Made by a program: the position numbers and the translations under genes
Shown here: positions 47,300 through 60,600 of the stretch, one piece after another
Layout: each line of letters begins with the position of its first letter
Position numbering within the stretch: the stretch's first letter is position 1
Notes under the pieces: generated by a model
Database searches by the model: none
Seen by the model: the letters and a program-made list of their open reading frames with translations, nothing else
What the model was told of the DNA's origin: nothing
Origin: Hymenolepis diminuta
Taxonomy: Eukaryota > Platyhelminthes > Cestoda > Cyclophyllidea > Hymenolepididae
DNA: 64,000 bases
Assembly (NCBI GenBank): GCA_900708905.1
Contig: CAADRB010000030.1
Span: 242,707 to 306,706, forward strand
Direction of reading: 5' to 3'

Positions 47300-50200
47300 C
47301 TAAAGAGAGATTTAAACAAAGATTGATCTTGTGGGTTCAATTATGGTATATCCGAAACGGATTTTATACAATCAAAATTTTTATATTTTACATTTAATCC
47401 TTTGAAGTTAATTTATCAAATTTGATATTCTCACAATAACATATAATATCCTACCGACTGATCTTATTTTATTTACATATTTAGCCATTCATTTTTAAAT
47501 ATTTCTTATGTGAAAGATATTTTTGAGTGTTTGGGATTTTATTAATGGTTTTGCTCTTATATTTGTACTACTTTGATTTCCTAAAGGATTTGGACATATT
47601 ATTATTGCAGTAAGTAAAATGAGTCTTAATAAATTAAAAATTTATTTAAAAGGGGGGGATATGTATTTTTACGTATTTCACCAAAGGATTGAATGGACAT
47701 TTTTGTTAATTTCAAGTTTGCGAAAATGAGCATTGCTTAGCTTACTTTGCTTATAATGTAAATTTGATACAGTATTAGTTAACTAAATAAGCTAATTTAA
47801 GTAATAAAATGAACTATTTTAAAATTAGTGTGAATTTTAGAATTTTTATTTTTCTGCATAATACAATTCTGCTTCATTTGTGTAGGATCTAACCTTCCAT
47901 AAATATCTCACTTTAGGTTCATTTATGCTCCTTCATTGGTTAATCGATCATTTCGAACAAATCACATGGTTTTTTTAACACATTCAAGACCATTTAAAAT
48001 TTATCGCTTTCCTTCTATGAATTTTTCGCACTATTTCCCATCTAAAACATTTATTGAAAATGTAACTTCGATCTATTAGATGATATGTTCAAGTTTGTTG
48101 TCGTTAATCTAGCATGCCACTTTTATTTAACTTAGGGAGTCTACCAGAATATCCAATAGGCTCTATTGGATACACCCTAAAACTGTTCGTTTTAGTAGTA
48201 CAAAGCACTGTGAGCAAAAAAATATGTCTTGATCTCGTCCTGACTGAAATTAACTATACTGTGATATCATAGGCTGATGTAAAAGTTATTCGGATATCTA
48301 ATTGCAACAGATGATTTGAGTAGGGGAGTGAGGGTTCGCTATAGGTCACTCTCGAAACCACAAATCAATTTTCACAATCAGATAAAAGGCAAGATGGAAT
48401 TCAAAGCAGAATTTAGATGGCTTAAATATAAATTGTGGCAAAGTTAAATAGAAATTATACGTAGATCCTATCTTGATGCAGGTAACAGTATCATCACTTT
48501 CACATTTAATACCAATCACATTTTGGCATCGTTAATCTTATAAATATTAGTAAACATTCGGTTGTTTCGAGCCTCCCATTGAATTTTCCGGATTGTTATA
48601 ATATTTAAACTATTAAATTGTCATTCTCTTTCTCATAGCTTGCCCATTAACTGATTGTGTCGTTAATGCGTACACGTCAAATCGCAATGAAAATTATTCC
48701 GTTAGTCTATTTTCAAAACGTATGCAAACACTTATTCTAACTGTGATTTCTTATTTTAATCTTTAAGTTATCTTTGAGAGCAGCGTAGATTTTTTATGTA
48801 CAACTGAATCTTATTAACATGAACGATTAACATGAAATATGCTTGAAGATATTCAAATTGGCACTTTACTGCTTACTTGTATATTGCCCCATTCACTCGA
48901 ACGCATATTCTGATTCATGACTCCGCCCTGCCAAAACTCTCCGATGATGATATTTTATTGGCCGCTCATCTGATGGACAAAAAAGGCAAAAGTATTTATT
49001 ATTCTTTGCGCACCTCTTTAATGCAACTCTGCCTCCACTTCCAAGACGCAAACGCTTGTCCCCTTCCTTTCCAATTTCAAATTCTTCTAACTACTCCTTC
49101 TCATTTCCATCATTTCTTCCTCTTATCAAAATTATCTGTAGTCAAAATTAACTCTTGATCATCGCATTAGGGAAGGGCTGTTGATTTCTCTTTGCATTTA
49201 GGAAAATAATCAGTTCCGTTAAACTATATCTAACTTACATTATTGATGTTATTATAGTAGCTTTGCTATTTAGGGCTATTTTAATGCCTATAGTATAAAT
49301 CCGCGAACTGTCCCTTGTATCTATTAAATATGAAAGAGAAAGCGATTATTTTTTCGATCTGTAAAGAACTACAGAATTTCATTCTTTTACTTAAAAATCA
49401 AAATCCATAAAACCCTTTACTTGAACTTAAATTTAAAAAAGTAGATAAAGAGATCCACTTAACAAGAGGCAGCTTCGAAATTGGGGAAATATGAAAGGAT
49501 TAATACCAGTATCTAAGGCGTGATATTTTAGGTAATTTCACTGCATGTCCTGATGATATTAGTACTAAATAATAAATTTTAATAAAATTCGGTCAAAAGA
49601 AAATAGCCAAGATATTTGTTAGGGCATACATTAAAAGACCAATACAAACAAATATGAATTACAAATTAAAATTATTCAGAAAATTTTAGCAAAGCCTAAA
49701 TCTCTAATGCTTAGATTAGCCATCAAAATAATTATATGAGATGTGAGAATCGGGTGTAAATTAGACAATGTTGGCATGGATATAAGAAGGGTCTACAAGC
49801 TTTGCAGACAGGGAAAATAATTAACTGCAAATTATTATTTGGTACCGACAGAGTTGAATATGACTGAGTTAGAAATTAGTAAAACTGCATGAATTAAATG
49901 GGGAATAGACAATGACAATTTAAAGTTTGATAAAAGGAACCCATAAGTGAAGGGTAAGTTCAGGGTCAAAAAAAATAACTTTCCACAAGTTCTGAAACAT
50001 TATAATTTCACCCTTTTCGGATATAACCACCATATAGACGCACGTAAAATATGGTAACTCTGTGTAAGAACTGATTTCGTTTGCGCTTCCTTATAAACCA
50101 AGTTTCTTTATTTTACTACAAACTTTGTATTTAAGGATGAAAAACAGCTTCCATCAACATTAGGCGAAGGTTTCTCCCAAACACCATCAATAAAATGGCA

Positions 50201-50576
50201 GAATAAAAAAATTAATTCAACTATCATTGGTGTTGAGCACCATTCATTCTATTTTAGCAGAAACTCGACATCGAGGTGATATAGTTTTAACAATTTGACT
50301 TTGATCTAATTATAGAACTAGAAATGAGCTAAAGTTGTTTTATTTCTAGCCAATTTTAAAGGAAATACTTTATTTGCGATTTTTTTAAAAATCATTTTAC
50401 AATTGATTTAAACTGCTCTTCAATTTATAAGTGCTTTACAGAAATACCCCTCAACCGATATTTGGATACTCAATTACACCCCAAGTAATGATTGTGTCTT
50501 TCAATTACTCGGTTATTATTGGTCGTGCTTTTGGCGCCATAAAAGAACAAGTTCTTTATTACGGGATTAATCATTT
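47300..50576. other. Spacer between divergent RPL31 and MND1
   Basis: This should hold both promoters. It is AT-rich, with no core promoter element that can be assigned. A pyrimidine-rich block at 48870-49160 (with a 93-aa open frame of low-complexity composition) resembles other CT-rich patches in the window and is probably repeat-derived. Confidence 0.55.
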
Positions 50577-50578
50577 AG
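50562..50578 (+). promoter_or_regulatory. MND1: Candidate splice/trans-splice acceptor at MND1 start
   Basis: GGGATTAATCATTTAG ends at 50578, leaving only five bases before the ATG. No upstream coding exon was recognised, so this could receive a spliced leader or a 5'-UTR exon. Confidence 0.4.
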
Positions 50579-50583
50579 GGGTA

Positions 50584-51352
50584 ATGCCAAGCAAACGTGG
50601 TTTATCTCATGATGAAAAACGCGAAAAGATGATTGAATTTTTCTATGAGAAAGTAATTTTGATTATTAAGATGCTAACATTGCTTAGAAGGACTTTTATA
50701 CTCTTAAAGAGCTAGAAAGATTGTGCCATAAAGAAAAGGGGATACCGTCAATGACAGTTAAAGATGTTCTCATGAGTCTCGTATTTGATGGTCTTGTCGA
50801 TTCTGATAAGATAGGCACTTCAGTATATTTTTGGGCATTCCCTAGTAAAGCTGGCCAGAATGTAAGTCATTTCCACCCTAACTTCATTCCCGTTAGCGTC
50901 GCAAAAAGATTGACGAGTTGCAAACCGAGGTCTCCCGTCTTGAATCTCGATATCGTGAACTAGAAAGCGCACTATCAAAGGCTAGAAAAAGCAAAGAGGA
51001 CACGGTTTGTAGAATTTTGTAGACTGTTTACCTTTTACCAGACCGAACGGCAACAGGCCGTATGTTCACTAAAATCGAATCAGTTGATCCTCGAAAACCT
51101 TAAAGCTGATTTAATAAACCTTCAACATTATCACCCTTCGCGTCTTGAAGAGCTGAAGTTTCAATCTGATTCCGCGATCGATTCGGCAAACAGATGGACA
51201 GGTAATAACAAATTGTTAACCCTCATAACGGCTATTAAATAGATAACGTTTTCCAGATAATCAGTTGGATCAAAAACAAGTTCGGTCTAGATGAGTCTGT
51301 CCTAAGGAAACAGTTTCGAATCCCCGAGAATTTTGATTACATTGACAGTTGA
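50584..51352 (+). CDS. MND1: Meiotic nuclear division protein 1 (MND1), 206 aa, five exons
   Basis: MND1 pairs with HOP2 (PSMC3IP) and stimulates RAD51/DMC1 strand exchange in meiotic recombination. Exons: 50584-50652, 50688-50861, 50897-51004, 51042-51201, 51243-51352; introns are 35, 35, 37 and 41 nt, all GT-AG. The model gives 206 aa against about 205 in vertebrates. Conserved features are the start [20 protein letters not shown] and the winged-helix DNA-binding region ([36 protein letters not shown]). A central coiled coil follows ([20 protein letters not shown]), then [20 protein letters not shown] and the C-terminal [11 protein letters not shown]. The start was chosen by family alignment; the frame is open upstream but not conserved. 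Intron 1 ends in TAGAAG, a tandem acceptor that could add or drop one Lys. An AG acceptor lies five bases before the ATG. Confidence 0.95.
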
Positions 51353-51380
51353 TATCTCAGTGTTGTGCTATATTTTCTGT

Positions 51381-51386
51381 AATAAA
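51381..51386 (+). terminator. MND1: Poly(A) signal of MND1
   Basis: AATAAA 29 bases after the TGA, so the 3' UTR is short. Confidence 0.75.
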
Positions 51387-51479
51387 CACGTTTTTTGCTT
51401 AAATATTATCACATGGTATATTTTAACACACCATCAAAAGTCAATTACAGATGGGAAGGGGGTAGCAAAGTAGTCTCCT

Positions 51480-51485
51480 TTTATT
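51480..51485 (-). terminator. Possible poly(A) signal of the OSBP gene
   Basis: AATAAA on the minus strand about 195 bases after the OSBP stop codon, and about 100 bases from the MND1 signal on the other strand. Confidence 0.5.
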
Positions 51486-51678
51486 TCTAGCTGGATTGCT
51501 GCTCCAAATGAAGGAAGAGATGAGAAGGTAAATGAAGTAAAGGAGGAAAACGGGATATGATAATGCAGACATAAAAGATAATCTTAGACTGATTATAAAC
51601 TCTACATGGAGACACAAACAGAGAGTGAGGACGAATCGTGTATACTTGTGTGTGGATAACCGATCAGTGACGCGAAGA

Positions 51679-54600
51679 TTAGTAGAGATCAGGACACACG
51701 GACCAGTCGTTCTTTTCTTTGCATTTCCAGTATTTTCCATTGAACTTCAATGTCTCCAGACCCGTGTCTTCGTCCACTACCTTCTCGAACCACAGGGGCT
51801 TATGCGTTTGATCCAAAGTATCTACAACGGAGAAAGATATCTCATTGGAAAATATGCACCTAGAAGTAGGAGCGTTATTAAAAATTCCTGATGAGAAACT
51901 TGCTTTCTGCTACCCCTCTCTCGGCTAGTAAGTTTGACAGCTTCGTTCGCTAGGTGTCGAACTCGTGGGTCAGTAGATGTACATGTTGACCACCGCGCCA
52001 CCGGGGTACTTATTCATTATTTCATGACTATTTACGTAACTCTATATTTAATGGCGATGTTGTCTTGCTGTTATCCTAAATGTAGCACTAGGTTTCAGTC
52101 ACTAACGACACTAAATTAGAACCTGATATTGTTAGGCGCCTCTCCATTGCACGGAATTTGAGCAGAAATCTGAAACTTCTGCACTGGGCTGCAATGACTG
52201 ATAAAACAACTGAATTCAAACGGGTACGCACGTAAATTACGGTAGACTGAATCAGCGATGTTTTCTTCTGACTAGATTAGTAGATTTTCATTAAGCATTT
52301 GTGCTTTGTAGGACTTGAAATAACTTATGTTTGACAATTTCTAAACCACTGCACAACCACATTCACAATATTTTAAAATAACCAGCAGAATTGAAACGGT
52401 TCAAGATTCTTCGTTGTTTCCTTTTTATACACTTCGGCGTATTAAATGTTTACGACTATAGCCTTAATTGAGTACAGTTTTGGAGGGCAACTACTCCGAG
52501 TCGAGTGCTTGTGACCATTAATGAGTTCCGTTTATTCGAGCTGTTATTTACTGAATGCGAAGCAAACTAAAATTCACAAAAATTCTGTCAGTCGCCTACC
52601 TAAATTAAAAGGTATTCATCTGTATTCAATCTAACTGCTACTAGATGGTTAAATCTTTCATAGGATGAACTACTAAGCTTTGACAAAGACGTGCTTTCTT
52701 CCGGATTTTCTTAAATAAAAGATCAAATTGCTGTATCTTCCTTCCTTGTAATAACTTCTTATTTCCACAAAATGTTCAAATATTTAAAACCTGTCCATAT
52801 TTTGTACCTTAAGATCGAGGCCAGATTCTATTTAATATACCAATTAAAAGCTTTTGGCAATCTATTTTCCCAAGGTTTCGGAGTTAGGTTCCAACCGGAA
52901 GACGCACTATCTTGTGTAGACATTAAAAAGACATTAGAAAGAGAGCAAGATATTTCAAACTAATAAGGTGAACTAAAATAATCATTTTTACTTAACTTCA
53001 CTCATTGTACCTAAATTATATTTATGTTAAAATAAATTTACTCTCCTTGATAAGACATGACAATGCAAGTTCATAATCCAGTCATTTACTTTAATTTATT
53101 CAATTACTCATTTGCCACCAGGTCCAGTTATTGTACATTTTCTAACACCTGACACCACAGACATTGAACTCAATGAAGACATGAGTGCATTCAAAAATTA
53201 ATGAATTATTCCCATGAAACACTCCTCTATTCTATTCCTGTCCTAGGCCACCAAGCACGTTGGAAGTAGACTAGTATAGTAACCGTCAATCCAATATGGA
53301 AGCAAGCAAAATCCACATGAGTCAAGTGTTTACCAACATAGAACAATGATCATTGGCAAGAACATGAGATGCTTGAAGGATTAGTGGTCATTGTGGCTAA
53401 ATGGCCGCTCGCTCTCATTCTTGTACTCCTACTTCTTGGCCCTCATTTCCGTCTTTCATACAACTTATACTCCTTCACTTTGACTACCTTATGTATAAAA
53501 AGTCCTTTACTCAATATTTTTTTAGACCACGTCTCCTACATCATGAATGGGTCTTCACATAAATGGATGACGATAGAAGGAAACGTAATCAACATACCCA
53601 TAAGTGCAGCAGGCAGAGGGGTACTACTGGCGACACTGCCACCAACTGCTGCCGCCGAATCCGCTCCATCTGTTCCCAGTAGCTTCAAAGCCATCTCCCT
53701 GCGCCTCATTCTCTGTTTCTCCTCCAGACGCACTTTTTCGGCATTCGCCTCATCCCACAACCCCTCCTCCATGAGTCTCTGATCAGGTCGTAGTCGCGAG
53801 TCCGTAGGACAGAGATTGGGCTCATCCTCCGGTCTATTATTCAACTGCATGGCGAATTGGGTGAAGTTGTACATCTTGTCGGCCCCGGGGGGCAGTGGGG
53901 AGACACGCCAGAGTTGGACAGGTGGCCCTGTCTCTATCACATGCTTGTTGCTGCTGCCCGTGTTGTCTGTGATGACTGGGGCGTATTCGATAAATTCGTC
54001 CCAAGTACCACCGATGATTCCGTGAACTTTACCCGTCTTGTCTGTCACCGCGCCTGTCACCTGGAAATAATACGCAGACATTTGGATTGTGTTAATTACC
54101 GGATATAAAGAAGTCAAAAAATTAATTAGGCTCTCAATTTAATGCGAAACACCAAGCGCGTTGGAAGTAGGTTAGGCTAAAAATCATACAGACGCACTTG
54201 TCTGCATGTAGGCTAACATGAACTCAGAGAGTAGACGGAATATAAGGAGAGCAGGGGCCATTGGCCAGATCGGAAGATATGCATATCATCATGTCCCCTG
54301 CTGAGAGGATTGCGGTTATGGTGGCACATTCAATTCCTCTCACCATCTATGCTTCTTGATTCACCCTTCCATCTTTCGTACAATTTATAGACATTATACC
54401 CTTTCATACTATTTTACCTTTTCTATATGACGTTCCTTAATTAAGACCTATTTAGATCACACTTCCTACAACAGAATTTGTCTCTTAAGAGCACTGTGAA
54501 TTGAGTTGCACATAGAACCAATGCTTTGTTGTAGCTTTTAAGAGTGATAAGAGTATCTGGTGGGAAGATACTAAAAATTCTACTGAGGAAAACGACAAAA

Positions 54601-57600
54601 TTAATCTTAAGCATATATGACTAGCAGAATCAAGCCAGTAAAAGGGGTAGCTAGAATGATCCCAGTTTGTGGTAGTTCTACTTAGTCCCGTAGTACTAAA
54701 ACCTATTTCGAACTACCAAACACCAATAAAATTGCAGATATAGGATTATAACTGAGACAGGTCAGGCAAGACATTTGCCAAAACTTCGATCAAAGTAGTT
54801 CCTATTGTTCAAACAGCCAATCTCAGACCCAGGGAAATTTATGTAGGAATAGTCGAATACGTAGTGACAATAGGGAATTACTGCATTGTGAACACAATAA
54901 TTAGATATTCAAATTATATGAAATAGGATGACCAAGACGTAATCTATTTGAGGCAATTGTCAATTCATAACATTTTAAAACAAGAGATTACTTAGGATAG
55001 TAAAATAGCAGCGATAGACGTCAATTGCTTTATTTTTCCTAAATATTGAATTGAATAAGAAGAATATAATTGAAAATTTTATAGACCATCTATCCATCTA
55101 AACCCCACACTTAAGGGTGAAGCGATAAAACAGCTAAATATGCTATGCATACCTTGATGCCAATATTCAAACCCTGATACGCAGACGTGAGATGCGATAT
55201 GGATTTGAAACCTTTATTTAATTGTAATGTGATGAAAAGTTTGTCATAACCCCAACCAATTAGTTAAGAAGTCGCGTTTGATGAAATAATAATATATTCA
55301 CGTTTTATAAGAAATTGTTCTGATAATGTGATCAACTTGGTTTCTATCAACAGCGCAGTACCGATCCATCATATTTAAAACCACAAGTTAAAACAAGAAT
55401 AATACGGGAGAATTGGGGAGAAAAGATATCAATGAAAGTAATGATCAATAAATGGAACAAAATGAGCAAACACAGGGGTTACCAACGTCAAAAAATAATT
55501 GTGGGGAGTTAGAGGGAAATTTTGATTCAGTAACTTCGGATATTTTAATTAGAAACATTGCGAATCGAATTATGGATCAAACACTTTTATTTCTTATGGG
55601 AAAAGATGGTTACTCAACTGCATGTAGCTATTATATTTTCTCATGGTCACACATTAGTGTCAGTTGTAAGAATACCAAACTTTAGGCTGTAGACAGACAA
55701 ATAATTAGTAGTAAGAGCACAGCGGCCAAAGACGTGTTGCTGATGCGCTGACAGATAACAAAATCAACACCAGTGATAAAAAACTATTTAACTGTGTGCT
55801 TGCCGGTGGCGTAGGGGTCAATGTGCACGTCTGCAAAGTTAGAAATTAATGCTCATCAGTGCACATTCAGTAGTGTGTGACCAACCATGGTAAGTCTGGT
55901 AATCAAGAGAGGTGATAGAGTGAGTTTCCCGTAAGGACAACTCCGGGATACCGTCCCTCTACTCGAATTAAGCGTTTGTAATGCCCCACCTAAATGGCTT
56001 GGGGAATTTAGATAATTGTTTATGCGACAGCGGTAAGTGTTTAGCGTGTTTGTCTGCGAAGATAGGTCACGGTTTCAATGGCTATCGGCGCACGTCCAGT
56101 GAGTGGAATGGCCAGCTGCACTAGATCCCATGAACTAGCCCCTTACCCAAGATCGGTTTTGGAAAGAGCTTGGCTAAACGTACTTGAATTATTCTTATTT
56201 AATCGTAATCAATGCTCTAATCAGATTCCCTTGCACGCTTTCAGAACTAATGCTTCTAATTAAATGAATTCAGACGGGTTTTGGAAATAAATGGAATAAA
56301 TGAATAAATGAGAGCTATAGCGAAGAAAGTTGTAGGCTGATATTTAGATAGGCAATTAATCGGACGTGTCGAAATTAAGATAAGGTGGTGACGTTATGAT
56401 TCAAAGCATGGCATAAAAAAACGTGCGAGCAGGTTGTAGCATATAATAGAGCTTATAATTAACAATTTGCTCAGATTCAAAAGTGTCCTCTCATATAGGA
56501 CTGATAGGAAATCAATTTGAGTATTTTTGATGTACTGAACAAAATTCGGCCTTCAAAGTTTTCGATTAACACTGTTCTTGCAGGCTCGTAACAGGGAATA
56601 AGGTTTCTTCACTGTTGTATTACTGACAAACTAGGTGGTCGTCAATCTCATATTTAAATATATATTAAATTATACTTTCTTAATAAAAGGGGGCCATAAT
56701 TGAATTGCATGACTTCTGCCCTCTTTCTACAGGGTCCCAGCCACTATATTCATAGTATACTCTAGTGTCACCTCGCATTATAAAATTACCATTAATAACC
56801 GCCAAAATAAAATCGCGAGTATTCTCACTAAATATCTTATCATCCTATCGACAAAACTTCTACTTTGGAATGATAATTTCCGCCTGGATCATAAACCCTA
56901 TTAAGAAAAGTGTTCACAACATTTAGCATGAGTAAAATGAAAGTATCATGCAGCGGTTATTATGAGAAATTCGTAATCCACTGCCTACCTTGCCGACAAA
57001 AATTAACCAGTACGTTTGACCATCTACATCACTGGATGTACGCTGATGAGCATCAATCTCGTGACACCAACAGGAACCTCTGACGAGTAAGACACCATAA
57101 GATCGAAACTCACAAACACAAATTCTGTGATTTACAAACTAAATAATAGACAGAAAGAGGACAGGTGACTTTTCGATCAAAGAGGCGCCAGAATATTTAC
57201 CCTTTGGATCTACCTAGATGAACTGATTTGTAAATTCTTTAAGGTTATACAAATAATTTACCCTTCGAGGAACTTCACTAGAGAAGTATGAGTACTGTTT
57301 GAAGGTGAGATGGCACTTATCACCCGTCGTATGATTAATGATATCAATCTCCCCACTATTTTCAATCCACAGACGTCCTACAATGATGTTGTGCACTGTG
57401 AGTGGAATCTTAGTCCAGGTGTAGTGATAGCCAGTCTTGCGGAAGACCAAGTGGCACACACCGTTGACCTTGATCTGAAGGTAACGACCGCGGAATTTTG
57501 TGGAAATTGAGAAATCGAACCAGGTATACCAGAGATCGCTTTCGCAGTGGAAGGCTGCTACAGGCGGGTGGTGACTCACCTAAAAAGAATTAAAATTTTA

Positions 57601-60600
57601 ATAGATATATCACATCAGGAACAAAATAATGTAGTTTTAGAGACAATTGATTTTTCAATCAATCCATTTTAAGGTGCTTTACCGAAATCTCCTTTCAATC
57701 TTATATCAAATATTTTCATGGCAATAATTAAAACGGAATCCTGTTTTTTACGACACAATACTATATGACACCTTTTATGATAGAAATGAAAGCTGATAGA
57801 GGTTCAAAGCGTGCTTTCAACATTGGCTAAAAATTATCAATCCTACTTCATACGTCGCAGTTCACGACTTTCGTAGCGTCCAGATTATTGTACGATTATC
57901 CTATCCACGCTTGGACTTTATTCGGACTGTACAGAAATCTCATCATTCCATCGCAGATCCGATTATAGTAACCTAAATCCTGTATAAAAATATATTCTTC
58001 CAAAACTTTACCTCGGCTAAAAAGAAAACATTTAAGAACTTCACTGATTAATACCAACATTAAGGGATATATACTGATGAACTTCAAACCAATATCATCT
58101 ATTCATCACCCTTTAATCTAGAGGTTATGTAATATAATGATACCTCCGAGCGACCTCAACATATTAACAAAAATCCTTCGCGATCACATGATAATGTAAT
58201 TATGTAGAAACTTTTCAAAAAACAAAATTAACCTAGATAACCTGGGAATGAGTATTCAGCGGCTTGAAAATAATTTAGATAGAAATTGTTTTTTTTTTAC
58301 TGTAGAAACAAATTAAAATAAAGAGTGCAGTCTGATTTCAAATGACTTTGCATCAGGTGGATTTCAGCGACAAATAAATAAGGTCGATCCAGTTGATAAA
58401 AGTATTAACTTATGACTTCTGGAGGCTGGAGTAATCCAAACACCATTTTAAGATAATCGTACATTGAATTTTATTCTGAAAATAATTTAGAAGAAACTGT
58501 TAAGTTTATCAGAAAATGTTAAAGTCTTCAAATACTGATATATCAATGAGCGTATAAGTAGTTACTTTGACATGAGCGTCGAAGATGTGGTAGTTGTGGA
58601 GTACTCATTAGATTCATGAGATGAATATCTTCTCAAAAGACCATATCCATATTTGAAATGATCACAACTATAAGTTAGATGTACAGGATGATTGAAAAGA
58701 GACCTCCGGATATTCAAATACTCAAGAACGCAACAAGTCATCGGCAGACTATGAAGTTCGAGCACAAAGATGATGATGAATGATTATAGAAATACACCCT
58801 CAGACCCTCAAGAACTCTCAAGCAAAACTCAAGGCCACAAAATTTATGAGTGGTTTAAGAAACTGCAGGTGAACCCTTACATATTTACTGAATTCCACTT
58901 CTTCTCTTACTTGATTTTGTAGTAGAGTAGAAGTGCGAAAAAAAGTAACCTAAATGAACTGTGCCAAATATCGTTTCGATTCAGCTTCACGGGGTCATTT
59001 TGTTAAAAGCCTAAGACCTACTACAATTGCATAACACAGATGCACTTTAGCGTCCGAATAATAGAACAGTATGTGGGCATAAAATTCATCCACGCGGAAC
59101 CATTGAACTGAATGACGAACAAAGCAGGTTAATGCGTCTACAAATTACTCTGAAGTTAAGTAGCCTTTGTTTTTTCGATGCCCCTAAAGCGATATACACT
59201 GACTGGAATTCAGATCGAGGAAGACGCTTAGTAAAAGAAGAGTGCTATTTTTACACGTCAGGATCCACACAATCACTTATGAACTCTTGAAATCTGTAAC
59301 TGCTGAGAACTAATTAACTGAAGTAAACAGTATAACCACGCGGAGCGACTTTTGTAGTAAGATTATGTGGTTTTACACATGAGTAAAAATCATTCGGTTT
59401 CTAAATCGCTAAATCATGCAATAACATGTAAGCATAACAAACCATTTATAGCTCAATGTCAGCCGACTGAGAAGATTTAATGTCGCGAGTCGTTTAAACT
59501 TAAAATATCGCAAATAAACCCTGTACTTTTGTTTCTCCTTGTATACTTACGGTTATTCATGGTACTCATAATACGCTGCTTGTTACAGGCTTAATCCCAT
59601 TAATTAATTCTCAGACGCTCTGGGTGTCTTTCATGCGTGTTACCAAGTATGGCTGTGCCGCCACTGTTATAAAGCATAGTCGCCATCAACTGCTGCCAAC
59701 TAAGGAATTGTTATTCAGACCCCACAGAAGATAGAGGATGGAGACTAAATCAGACCAGAATAATCATTTTGTTGTCTTAATTTTGAATCTACTTATACAA
59801 TTGGAATTTGTCAGAGAAGATTGAACCAACCGTTAATAGCTATTAAACTTACATATCCAATTTGACAAAATACGATTGGCCAGACAATGAACCAGTCAAT
59901 ATGTGGCGACTGACTTCGACATACCGTGATTCGCCATGTTAATGACGTGAAATGACATGGTGAGGAGTCGACATTACACTTCCTGTGAACGAAAAAGCTC
60001 TGTTTCGCCTTCCTATCAATATGCTGAACGACTAATTGACCTTTCATAATATATAAAGTGGCTGACTCTGGTTCCAACGCGTTATTTATACCTCTCTTTA
60101 ACTACTTTCAAGGAAGTAAAATCGAGTAGAACTCAAAGGAATTTCGTGAAAGGAAATCGAACCTTAATCACTGTTAATTCTTGATCGAATCTGGAAATGA
60201 AGTCTCCTCACTGGTATATTATTAGCTAACCAGGTAGTAAGTAACTCAAACCCAATTTGTACATAAAAAAAGCTATTTCCCAATAAAGGGAAGAGCTATA
60301 AGTAATCCGCCTTCTTCCTAAATATCTGAACAGGTTGCCAGAAACATGGAGGTCACTGGAAGTAGTGGCAATAAATTGTAGGAACCAGGACTCACAAAGA
60401 TATATAAACAATAAAACTAACCTGTTCAGCAACAGACCGCCAGCCAAGATCATCTGTACGATCGCATTCATACGTCTCATTAAGAAGTGGATTGAATGGT
60501 TTAGCCACTCGCAAAGCTGTACTTGCATAGGATGACACCACGAAGGCTGACACATAGGCCAGTTGTTCCAAAGGATTTGTGCATGCCGCTGCCCTGTCCA

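Noticed and set aside
48877..49158. 93-aa plus-strand open frame
   Set aside because: Pyrimidine-rich low-complexity sequence with no conserved motif; similar CT-rich patches recur elsewhere in the window.
50431..50583. N-terminal extension of MND1
   Set aside because: The frame is open upstream, but conserved MND1 proteins start at the equivalent of 50584 and a splice-type AG sits five bases before that ATG.
51249..51256. Acceptor TTTTCCAG as start of the last MND1 exon
   Set aside because: It looks stronger than the chosen TAAATAG site, but it puts a TGA 12 codons in and loses the conserved DNVFQIISW block.
59855..59935. Further SINE copy
   Set aside because: Only a TACGATTGGCC block and vague similarity remain; too diverged to list as a feature.
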